In this document: piece after piece, positions 55,584-64,000 of the stretch
How the letters are laid out: each line of letters opens with the position of its first letter
How positions within the stretch are numbered: the first letter of the stretch is position 1
Assembly: GCA_027946555.1 (NCBI GenBank)
Contig: JAPEVC010000189.1
Span: 1 to 64,000 of the forward strand
Length of the DNA: 64,000 nt
Origin: Gnomoniopsis sp. IMI 355080
Taxonomy: Eukaryota > Ascomycota > Sordariomycetes > Diaporthales > Gnomoniaceae
Direction of reading: 5' to 3'
Made by a program: the position numbers and the translations under genes
Notes under the pieces: model-generated
Told to the model about the DNA's origin: nothing
Seen by the model: only the letters and a program-made list of their open reading frames with translations
Databases searched by the model: none

Positions 55584-57449
55584 ATGCAGCAAGCCTCCCG
55601 CCGCATCGTCGTGTTTTCCACTCCCGCTTCCTCCTTCCCACCACAACGCCATTTTCATGTCACAGAGAATCACGCTTCCATTCGCACCTTCCCATCAATG
55701 CCTCCATCGCAAATCACTGCCGGCCCTTTGCGGTCGTGGGTTAATGTCCCACATCACCTTACTTCCCCCACTCCGATTCCTCCTCGCCTTGCCTCTCTCG
55801 TCTCCGGTGCGCCACCCTCATCATCATCTACGCCATTTATCGGCCCCGGCCCACAATCTCGTATTGTATTACCCTCATCACTGAAAAAAGGCCTCCAGGC
55901 CACCAAAAAAAATGTTTGTTTCCTTCGATCGCCATCTCCGCCACATATCAGCACCAGCATCAGCGCCCGTGCACGCTTCGTCCGGCCCGGTGAAAGCAGT
56001 CCTCGAAAGGGCTCCCACCTCCTAGAGGGAACTACGACCTTTATTCCAAAGTCCTTGGATCTAACGAATGTTTCGCCTACGCGTCAATCAGCTTTCTTTG
56101 CAGCTCTGAAAGCTGCCCGAGACTTGATCGACAATCCTCCATCCGCACCCTCGCATTCACCCATCGCCGTCCACTCGCCATCACCTCCTCTCCGGTTTCC
56201 TTCACCTATTCTTCGGTCTCCTTCGCCTATCGTCCAGTCCCCTTCACCTGTTGTCGCTCAGTCACCCTCGCCCTCACCTGTCCTCCGTCGTTCGCCATCG
56301 CGTCCTTGCCAGTCAGACTTCTTTGCAGCCCTTAAAGCCGTACAAGAACTGATTGATAACCCCCCTCCGCCACTATCAGCTTCGCCTATTGTTGTTCGTC
56401 GTTCCTCTTCTCCTGTTGTAGTTCTAGGTAGGTCCCCTGCACCCAAGGTCGCCTCACTCATCGCCGCCTCGCCTGTCGTGGTCCGTCGTTCGTTTTCCCC
56501 TGCCGCACCCACACCCAAGGTCACCTCGCCCATCTTCGCCTCGCCCATCGTTGCCGCACCACCGTGTACATCCAAGCGACCTGCTCGCCAAGTCTTTATT
56601 CCCGCCCCTCGACCCGTTGTGCCATCTACTGAAGTCTGCACCCCTCCTCCCAAAGCTCTCCCTGATACAACCTCTTTTGGGGCCGCCTGGGTCGCTTCTC
56701 GGCTCGCCCCCAAGTCTGAATTCGTCTCAGCAGATGAAGACCGAAGGGATCGGGTCCGCGTGTTGAAATGGGCCGCTGACCTTCCCACACCGGTCGTTGA
56801 CACTCAGCCCACCCCCACTGCCCTTCGTGAGATTCCGATTTCGCCACTGTCATCGTCATTCTTTTGTTCTTCTATCGGTGCGCCGTCGCCATCGCCAAGG
56901 CCGTCGCCCAGACCTCTGTCATTGCCCTCGTCCAAGAGCGGGAGCGGCTTTGCTTGCTCTTCCAACTCGCCTTCCACCCCAAAACGTCCCTCTGGTTTCT
57001 TGGACTGGTGGTTTGACTCATTGAGTCCGATCGCCATCGACAAAACTCCCTCAGCACCTCGTTTCCTCGAGAACTCTTCGCCCGTGGCATCTTCCCTTTT
57101 CCGATCCTCATTGGGTGCACCCGAGGAATCACCCCTACATATCCGTGATGCTCCACGGTCGCCTTCTCCATACCCGGCATCGCCCTGTTCTCACACACCA
57201 TCGCCACCCATTCAGAAACGCCGATCCCAGCCTCGTGTTGCTGGTCCCGACTTCTCGCCTCCTCATAGCCCTCGTTATTTCACCATGTTCGCATCGCCAT
57301 CATATCAGCCGCCATACATCCACCCATCGTCTGCCTCCTCCGGACTGCCTCCTCCGTCCAGTCTCCCCTGGAAGTCTATTGCTGGTATTGTTGGCATCGC
57401 AGCTGGAGCATTCACCCTCGGGTGCCTCGCTACTCGATATCTTTTCTGA
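55584..57449 (+). CDS. Pro/Ser-rich tail-anchored protein with duplicated helix motif
   Basis: Unknown function, 621 residues, intronless. Most of it is disordered Ser/Pro with many SPSP and SPI repeats. Two copies of a 19-residue motif stand out: QSAFFAALKAARDLIDNPP (168-186) and QSDFFAALKAVQELIDNPP (243-261), 15 of 19 identical, predicted amphipathic helices. The C-terminus KSIAGIVGIAAGAFTLGCLA followed by TRYLF is a single membrane segment with a five-residue tail, so the protein is probably tail-anchored with the rest facing the cytosol. The start is uncertain: ATG 55584 lies in a TTTATATG context that may be a TATA element, and the in-frame ATG at 55698 would remove 38 residues. Long uninterrupted frame and periodic Pro codons support coding. 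Confidence 0.7.
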   Translation: MQQASRRIVVFSTPASSFPPQRHFHVTENHASIRTFPSMPPSQITAGPLRSWVNVPHHLTSPTPIPPRLASLVSGAPPSSSSTPFIGPGPQSRIVLPSSLKKGLQATKKNVCFLRSPSPPHISTSISARARFVRPGESSPRKGSHLLEGTTTFIPKSLDLTNVSPTRQSAFFAALKAARDLIDNPPSAPSHSPIAVHSPSPPLRFPSPILRSPSPIVQSPSPVVAQSPSPSPVLRRSPSRPCQSDFFAALKAVQELIDNPPPPLSASPIVVRRSSSPVVVLGRSPAPKVASLIAASPVVVRRSFSPAAPTPKVTSPIFASPIVAAPPCTSKRPARQVFIPAPRPVVPSTEVCTPPPKALPDTTSFGAAWVASRLAPKSEFVSADEDRRDRVRVLKWAADLPTPVVDTQPTPTALREIPISPLSSSFFCSSIGAPSPSPRPSPRPLSLPSSKSGSGFACSSNSPSTPKRPSGFLDWWFDSLSPIAIDKTPSAPRFLENSSPVASSLFRSSLGAPEESPLHIRDAPRSPSPYPASPCSHTPSPPIQKRRSQPRVAGPDFSPPHSPRYFTMFASPSYQPPYIHPSSASSGLPPPSSLPWKSIAGIVGIAAGAFTLGCLATRYLF

Positions 57450-58497
57450 TCTCTCTCTCGTACGAATAATATCACAGGCATTCACTTCTACCCTCCCTCG
57501 CCTCCGGCAGCGGTTTCACCCCTTTACGACTGGGTCGCTGCGGGCGATGACCCCTTTACACTGATGGAAATTGGAATGCGGAGGAGAAGCTTGTTCATAG
57601 CGGAAAAATATCAGTCGCTTGCCGCTTTGGCTTCTTCAAAACAAGTCTGTGCCTCCCTATGTGTGCTTTGATCAGGTGAATATATGTATTTTGCTTCGCT
57701 TTCTTGGCTCTGCTCCCGGAGCACAGACAGTGTTAGCTCGCATCTGTGTGTCCGTCAAATTTGGAAAACTTAAAATTATCTGTATGCCTACAAGCCTGGT
57801 CAGATACCTGCTGACTCCCACACAATGTCTGGCAGAAATGTGTTACGCAGCATATAAATCATACCCAATGTACCCTATCCACGCGAAACGTTTCACAGTA
57901 GCCTTTCCCTGACTCTTTGGTGGTAGATAATACTTTGGGCTGTGATGTCCGAGAGAAACGACAAGCTGTTACGTCTACCGATAGGGAATTCGTTGTTCCT
58001 GCGTATTTAGTCACAACGGGGACGAGCCGGTGATTTGTAAGAAAACTGCATTTCGATCCCAGCCACAACACTGTACATTACTTGCTCCGAGTGACATAGC
58101 AGCAGTGGGTACCTACGTTATCCAATAACACGTATTCTATGTGGTTCGATTTCGACGATTCGTTTGTCGCGATCCACCGGATGAATCCGAGTCAAGTGGC
58201 TCAACCGGGACGGAGGACCCGCTACGCCCAGACCATCCATCCGCCCTTCATGTCAATTGCTACCTTGATTGTCTCGAGAAACTTCGAGTCAAGTCTGTGC
58301 TGTAAGACCTAGCTGACCATCTATTTCTTGAGTCGATCAGGTTGGAAGCGTATATATATACCTATATTTGGCCCCCAAGCTATAGGCTCCATCATTTACG
58401 TCCCATTCAATTCTGTCGTCTGTCTTGGCTGATTTTTAAGACAAAGACTGTACGCATCTTCCTTCCTTACATCAAATTTCGGCACCACCAAATCATC
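57450..58497. other. Intergenic, no gene seen
   Basis: 3' flank of the tail-anchored protein gene and promoter of the GST gene. A TATATATA-like stretch lies near 58350, about 145 bases before the GST start. Confidence 0.55.
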
Positions 58498-59157
58498 ATG
58501 GCTCCCTTCGGCACCATCTACTCCTACCCTGGGAACTTCCGAGTCCTGCGCGCCCAGGTTATCGCCGATCTCAATGGATTGGAGCTCAAGAATGCCGACT
58601 TCCAAATGGGCGTAACCAACAAGACCCCAGAATTCCTGGCCAAGTTCCCACTCGGTAAAGTTCCCGCCTTTGAGGCCGCCGATGGCTTCTGTCTCACCGA
58701 AGGAGCGGCCATCAGCACATACATCGCAGGCTCTGGCCCAAAGGCTCCGCAACTGCTGGGGACCGATCTGAAGACCAAGGCTCTGATCACAGAGTGGACG
58801 TTATTCACAGAGACGGAGATTGTGGCGCACGCCACGCCCGCCTTGATCGCTATGTATAAGATCATTCCGTACGACGAGGCCTCGCAGTCTGTGTCAGCTG
58901 AGCGGTTCGAACGCGCCCTCACCAAGATTGAGGCCGCTGTCAAGAACGGCAAGAAGTACTTGGTTGGCGAGGAGTTGACGCTGGCGGACTTGATGGTCGT
59001 CTCGGCATTGTATATGGCTGGCGGTCCACTTTTTGACGCGGAGATGAGGGCCAAGGTGCCTGCTACGATAGAATATGTCAAGGGCATTTCCTCAATCCCA
59101 GAGTTCGCAAAGGTCTTTGGGGAATTCAAGCCTTGCGAGAAGCGTTTCAAGGCATAA
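58498..59157 (+). CDS. Glutathione S-transferase, eEF1B-gamma-like
   Basis: 219 residues, intronless, start ATG 58498 preceded by ATCATC. The N-terminal thioredoxin-fold half opens with GTIYSYPGNFRVLRAQVIA, and has the cis-Pro segment KFPLGKVPAFEAADG and the glutathione-contacting TEGAAISTYIA. The C-terminal helical half has KKYLVGEELTLADLMVVSAL, the conserved N-capping box of the GST fold. This matches the GST domain of elongation factor 1-gamma without the EF1G C-terminal domain, a stand-alone class common in fungi and in some metabolite clusters. Ser9 or Tyr8 could serve as the thiolate-stabilising residue. Role in detoxification or in peptide conjugation is not predictable. Confidence 0.92.
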   Translation: MAPFGTIYSYPGNFRVLRAQVIADLNGLELKNADFQMGVTNKTPEFLAKFPLGKVPAFEAADGFCLTEGAAISTYIAGSGPKAPQLLGTDLKTKALITEWTLFTETEIVAHATPALIAMYKIIPYDEASQSVSAERFERALTKIEAAVKNGKKYLVGEELTLADLMVVSALYMAGGPLFDAEMRAKVPATIEYVKGISSIPEFAKVFGEFKPCEKRFKA

Positions 59158-59335
59158 ATCACAATGTTCAAGCTCAAAGGGAAGGTCAAAGCATTTTCAT
59201 ACTGGACGTCACAGGCTAGATTGCGGACTCGTTTACATGGATAGAAATTCAAAATCCCGGTCGCATACTAGACCCATGTTTGAATAAAATCATTTTTCAC
59301 AGATCTCAAAAGACTGAGAACTTTCCGGCCTCGCC

Positions 59336-60743
59336 CTAAGTCAACGAAGGAACGGTCCATGGGGCCCATTGGGTCATGTCAACCGTGCTGGAGCTGACCT
59401 CAATACTTCCAGGTGCCGTCGCACTCTTGAGTAAGAAGTAGTTGATGTAGGTGTTGAGGTCCGTCTGCTGGGCGCTCGGAAAGGCGCAATGAGCATGGTT
59501 TCCGACGAGGGAGAATCCCATGTTGTTCGGCACACCGTAGGCCTTGTAGATGAGACGTCCCGCTTTCATTGCGCCCGTGGTCGAGACTGGGCCAAGCCAG
59601 TCAATGTCATTCTCAATGACAAAGAGCCCACGGGGAACAATGAGTCCGGCTAGCAGGTGGTGGTCTTCGGGAATGGTTGTCGTTGCGTTGACATAGGAGT
59701 TGAAGCGCGGTGAGAACCAGGCATTCTCGCCCACAATCTCGCTCGCCGTTTGGATGTTGGCGCCTGCATTGTGCTGAGAATCTGAGATTCGCCATGACTG
59801 TAGACGATCATTAGTCACATGAGGTCACAAATCACGAGAGGCAGCCCCATAACGCATCAAGATAGTTGATTTGAGAGACTCCCAGGGGCCGACGCAAGAG
59901 TTGGACGTGCAACATATAAAGAAAAGCTTACCGCTGCGCCTCCTGAACCACTTTCTTGTGGTATTGTCAGGGCAATGCGCTTGACCAAGGCGCCCACAAT
60001 GAAGGCCCCTTTGCCATTTCGGGAGCATCCAGTCACGCCAAGTCGAGTAGTGTCGATACCCGAAGTGGCGTTGACCTGCTCCAAAGCCTAGGAAGAAGTC
60101 ATCCCGAGGTCAGCAACGTGAGGTACGGATATATGATGTGCTTTTTGATAATTTAACTTGCATCTATAAGTCTGTCCACTCCCCAAGCCCACGCGGTGAG
60201 GGCTCCAGCACTATGATTAGCCCCGAACAGGTTGAAGAAGAGTCCTTGGCCATGCGAAGACGGGCTGTTCTGCGCAGCAAAGCCATCGTTATCGAAGTTG
60301 ATGGTCGCTACGGTGGAAGGGATAGGAATAGATGACCCTCCGATAGTGATGATGGCGGGGAACGGCCCGTTCCCAGCGGGCTTCGAGACGGAGGCCGTGT
60401 AGCTAATCGACTTTCCAGCCACGGTGACGGCAACAGTCAGGGTGTTACCGGACAGAGTTCCCTTGACGGTGTCCGCAGGGCCAGGATAGTCGCCCAACTC
60501 ATACTGTTGCATGATCTTGCTGATCTCCTGGGCGCGGCAGTCGAAATCAGCCTTGGTGGTGATGTTGGCGCCACTGGCGAACTGAAATGGGTTCGGTAGC
60601 GGGCTGTATGACACAGTCGCGACGCTTGTCGGAACTGCGCATGTTGCTGTCGGCGCTTGTCTCTCAACGAGGTCATCGTCGACTGGCAGGGCGAAGGATG
60701 CCCCTGTCAAGAGGATCGAGCCAAAAAATACTGACGCCAACAT
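59336..60743 (-). CDS. 4-O-methyl-glucuronoyl methylesterase, CE15
   Basis: Secreted serine esterase that cleaves the ester between lignin alcohols and 4-O-methyl-glucuronate on xylan. 399 residues, exons 60162-60743, 59932-60087 and 59336-59797. The first intron is GC-AG (GCAAGT...CCTAG) and the second GTAAGC...ACAG; both phase 0. Only ATG 60743 is in frame at the 5' end; the signal peptide MLASVFFGSILLTGASFALP is followed by an ER-Q pro-site. Cys35 and Cys69 match the N-terminal disulfide, Cys215 and Cys350 the one near the active site. Catalytic triad: Ser216 (GCSRNGKG), Glu239 (PQESGSGG), His349 (NHAHC). The third disulfide is absent: Ser247 and Ala322 replace its two Cys. No CBM is attached. 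Pairs functionally with the GH11 xylanase. Confidence 0.92.
60088..60161 (-). other. GC-AG intron in the CE15 gene
   Basis: Donor ATAGAT|GCAAGT and acceptor TTCCTAG|GC. The GT-initiated alternative GTTAAA would leave one base and break the frame; the GC donor gives an exact phase-0 join, GVDRLID|ALEQVNA, which is the family sequence. Confidence 0.7.
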
Positions 60744-62111
60744 GGCAGCAAAGATCGGACGATAATTGAGTCTCTTGGAAGTTTTTTTACTATTTTCTTT
60801 AAGATGCGAGGAATCTGAGGTGATCAATCCGCATGGTTGCTAAGAGAGATCTTGCACAGTATACCATACGGGTGTTTTATATCTTGACAGGGACACCGCC
60901 GTTGTCCCTAAGTAAGTAATAAAGTAATTCATCTCCGTCAAGTGAAAAAGCTTATATCCGTAAAGGTCCTACTTGCGCATACATGAGAGTTGCACCAAAA
61001 GAGCCCATGTGCGGTATATTGGTGTTCGTGTCAAAATATATTGCGTGTGTGTTTGCAAACGGAATGAGGCTACCGAGATTCTCGTCAAGTAACATAATAG
61101 CCTAATTACAAAGTCTTGGCCGCGTCTAAGTGATTAGGCTGTTATTGCTGAACTATCCTTGCTCACACGAGCATTGTGCTACTCCAAGTTGCAGAGATCG
61201 AATTGAGATGCAAGTATCTTCTATCCTCTGCGGAAAAACTTCAATTTCCTCATCGCTAGCCATATTTATGATCAAATGAATGGCGGGACTTGCCTGTATT
61301 CATATAAACAGAGTGACCAATGACCATTCGCGGTCCCAGAATTCCCCTCAAGTGCCAGAGTGTGAATTCGGTAATGGACGGCCCGGCCTTGTTTATTACT
61401 GGATGTGCATAGCTAATGGCCACGGTACCAAGACTACAGTTGACAAGTTACAACCACCATGATATTTCGTTTTTGATGTTTTTCTTGTTGGCATTTGCGG
61501 TGCGTCAGGCCTTGATGGTACGTTGACTCTTACGTCGCATCTTAACCCCCCGTCTCGATGTCCGGAGGTCTTCAAGCCCGTGTTTCGACATCTATCGACT
61601 CGACCCTTCTCGGCTCTGAGCATGTCTTCGCGCTGTTGTTGAGAAAAGTGTTGAAATTTCTTTGGACCTGGCCACAGCGTACCCTGGTTGAAGAGCTCAT
61701 TATGTCTTAATGCGAGGCAAATATCAACGCACCCTCTTCCGCTTAGCCGACGAGGTTCACGCTCTATTGCTTCAAATCAACCCCTTTAATCAATGCTTGT
61801 GATGGCTCACACCTGCGCAGAAGTCTTATATTAATTTGGCTACTGTACACGAAGACAATGTTATCCTTCTCGAAGGGTAAGCTGCTCCGGTCCCAGGTGA
61901 GTAAGTAACGACGATGGCTCTCCGAAAGTTAATTCGGCTCGCAGAGAGGTTTAGATGGGAAAACAATTTGATATTGCAGCTGAAGAATCTGCCGGGTATG
62001 CCAATAATCTACACTCGTTGTTAGTATTAGCCTGCACTGCTCACAGCGGTGTAAAGAGAGCGACGAGGTCATATCGCTTTGCGCCATCCTTGGCTAGGTA
62101 CCCAACACAAC
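60744..62111. other. Intergenic, no gene seen
   Basis: Promoter of the CE15 gene (nothing certain seen in it) and 3' flank of the small membrane protein gene. No coding signal. Confidence 0.55.
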
Positions 62112-62357
62112 TCACTTCTTGCCAGTCTCTGTCCCACAGCAACAGAAAAAGATTGAAAGTGGCCAGCAAATGATAGCCAAGAGGACTGCAATGGCGAAAC
62201 CTATCGTTGGTCCTGGCCCAGTCTCAGCATCTATGCGAGCATGATCGGATAATTCACGATATCCCTGGCACTCACCTACGATCTTAAAGTGACATGGATT
62301 GTTGACATTCGGCCCGCATTGGATGCAGACGACCGGAAGTGGCAGACAGTCAGCCAT
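62112..62357 (-). CDS. Small single-pass membrane protein, 45-nt in-frame intron
   Basis: 66 residues if spliced: exons 62276-62357 and 62112-62230, with a 45-nt intron (GTGAGT...CATAG). The intron is a multiple of three with no stop, so the unspliced transcript would encode an 81-residue form. N-terminal Cys-containing part (VVCIQCGP and NNPCHF), an acidic ETGPGP turn, one membrane segment (TIGFAIAVLLAIICWPLSIF) ended by CCCGTETGKK, which is a palmitoylation-like Cys cluster. The layout recalls LITAF/BRI3-type small proteins but without full motifs; I make no family claim. Confidence 0.6.
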   Translation of the reverse strand: MADCLPLPVVCIQCGPNVNNPCHFKIVGECQGYRELSDHARIDAETGPGPTIGFAIAVLLAIICWPLSIFFCCCGTETGKK

Positions 62358-63941
62358 CTTTGAAAGTTGCAGTGATCCTAGATCTCGCGCAGGCTTTTAT
62401 CAGAAAGTAGTGAAAGCGGAGACGAAGATGCACTCGGGACTCCGGGACTCTATAACATTCTCAAATGCAATAACGTGACGTCAGTGGAGTCTTGGGTGCT
62501 AGGCGCGTGCTGGGCGCTTGTCGGGTCAACCTTGGTGTCTAGTCGACTCGCTAGGCAATGCGGCAACATCAGATCTGTATTTTATCACTAAATGCGTTAT
62601 CTCTTCGAGATTGGCAATCAACACAAAAGTGAATCAGTCTTCTCGATGTTGACGGTTCGTCCAGGGCTTGGCAAGATTGGGTGAACAAGCGCTACCCTTT
62701 GAAATGTCGTGGACTCGGAGTGACACAAGACCGAGCCTCGACACCATGCGGTTGGAGGAGCCCTAAGAATCCCGTCCATGAATTTAGGCTGCGGTCAATA
62801 GCAGCGTGTACTTTTCTTGCATTGTGATATGCAGAAAATTGGAATTGGGACAGTCGTTGCAACGGACGGAACGAATTGGCCGGGCCTCGCTTGCTAGAAG
62901 AGTACACGAATAACAAGTCGACTGTAGAAAGGGTCGTGCCCCCATGGCGCTGCGCATAAAGTAGCTTCTTCCATGGGACCACCCGCTTATGGCCAAGTCG
63001 GGCTGTTGATCGCGCCCTGGAGGCACGTTGAATGAGACAAGTTCGAAACTTCTGTGCCTATGATATATTGAACTGTGATCACGACATACTTGCGGACACA
63101 TGTTGGACACGAACTTTCGCTGAAGTTAACGTGATGCGGTACAAGATTGCGTGCACTCCTGTTCGTTGGTGAGGATTGCGGAAGCTATGTCTAGAAGCAG
63201 CGTTTTTGACGTTCCTATCACGACTTACGATTGGAAGTGCTGGGATTGACATAGGCGACCTTCAGTTCATAAAAGTCACAGAATAATCTAGAGGTGCTAC
63301 TCTCAGAAAAGTTTGCAATGGCCACAACTTGAGAATAGTTCTTAATTTGGCATCAATTGTGTTGATGCGACGAGTAGCCGCGATATCTTCTCATGATAGG
63401 GTTTTGCTTCCTGGGTTCTCCATTTCTGTTCGGTGGGATGGTCTTAAACCTAGATGGGCTTGATAGCGAATAAGGAATTCCAGCAGGGCGTAAGAAGGTC
63501 ATGTCCAAATTATGCACTCTCATACCAAAGCGTGGAACTATAGGAAATAAGAGAGGTTGCAAATGGGCAAGGTTGGAAATAGATATAGGATGAGGCTCAA
63601 GTGCCATATCTGGCTTAGCGTTGGACAGGGTAGCGATGGTACAGGGATGCACATGTAGGCTCTAGCCTCTAACCACTTCGGCTTTTACTTCTCTCTATTC
63701 TCCGACTGCACTCTCCTTCCCAGGCAACTATCTACCTCCTTACCTGTTGGTTGCGAATTGCATCAACTTCATCATCTTAAAGACACACATCAATTGCGTT
63801 TCTCGCCTGGAATCAAGAAGCGCGTTGCCATGGGCTAAAGCTGTTGAGCCTTCAAAGATATACACCCACATCCACTTCGTGGGTCTACTTTGTGGGGCTC
63901 ACCTGTCACTGTTGACTGACCCACTCACGAGACCTCCATAG
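62358..63941. other. Intergenic, no gene seen
   Basis: No convincing ORF, RNA gene or repeat. A gene may begin at the window end, see 63942. Confidence 0.5.
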
Positions 63942-64000
63942 ATGACCACAAAGATGACCGACGATCACGGCGACGAGGATCTAATTCCTTCGGGATGTCT
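63942..64000 (+). CDS. Possible start of a truncated gene
   Basis: ATG at 63942 opens MTTKMTDDHGDEDLIPSG to the window end. It follows a pyrimidine-rich 63685-63740 stretch resembling a promoter. Only 19 codons are visible, so this is a weak call. Confidence 0.15.
   Translation, partial: MTTKMTDDHGDEDLIPSGC

Noticed and set aside
60151..60161. GT donor (GTTAAA) for the first CE15 intron
   Set aside because: Leaves one extra base and breaks the frame into exon 2; the GC donor two to four bases earlier fits exactly.

Overview
The window is genomic DNA of a filamentous ascomycete (Pezizomycotina, most likely Sordariomycetes). Reasons: split genes with short GT-AG introns (about 42-200 nt), a Zn(II)2Cys6 regulator, fungal eIF3d and SGF29, fungal MFS families, a GH11 xylanase and a CE15 glucuronoyl esterase with secretion signals. 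I assign 20 protein genes with reasonable support plus a few weak ones. I see no rRNA, tRNA, CRISPR array or intact transposon.

Layout. 1-5.6 kb: 3' end of an oligopeptide transporter, a SVOP-like MFS transporter and a PPIL4/cyp6 spliceosomal cyclophilin. 5.6-13.9 kb: a long gene-free stretch leading to a Zn2Cys6 protein (13.86-15.77 kb) whose zinc cluster is one short exon. 19-24 kb: housekeeping block with phosphomannose isomerase (-), SGF29 (+) and a tiny basic ORF. 25-36.6 kb: metabolic block with an Ldh2-type oxidoreductase, an IlvD/Edd dehydratase, a SAM methyltransferase (all +), an anion:cation symporter-type MFS (-), a DHA1-type MFS (+) and a DUF829 alpha/beta-hydrolase-like protein (-). 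38-43.4 kb: eIF3d and a phosphate-symporter-like MFS (both -). 43.4-48.2 kb: second long gene-free stretch. 48-61 kb: secretion-rich block with a SET-domain protein carrying a signal peptide, a small cysteine-rich secreted protein, a GH11 xylanase, a proline/serine-rich tail-anchored protein of unknown function, an eEF1B-gamma-like GST and a CE15 glucuronoyl methylesterase. 62.1-62.4 kb: a 66-residue membrane protein.

How the genes may work together. GH11 and CE15 act on the same polymer (glucuronoxylan and its lignin ester), so 51.8-60.7 kb reads as a plant cell-wall-degrading neighbourhood. The dehydratase, dehydrogenase and ACS transporter at 25-32 kb have the composition expected for uptake and breakdown of a hydroxy or sugar acid; the substrate cannot be read from sequence. 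Points most worth a second look: the CE15 enzyme has lost both partners of one conserved disulfide and its gene uses a GC-AG intron; the 621-residue tail-anchored protein carries a duplicated 19-residue helix motif; the SET protein looks secreted; the palindrome ACCTAGGT recurs at intergenic sites. Exon boundaries were inferred by eye from splice consensus and protein continuity and are not confirmed by transcripts.
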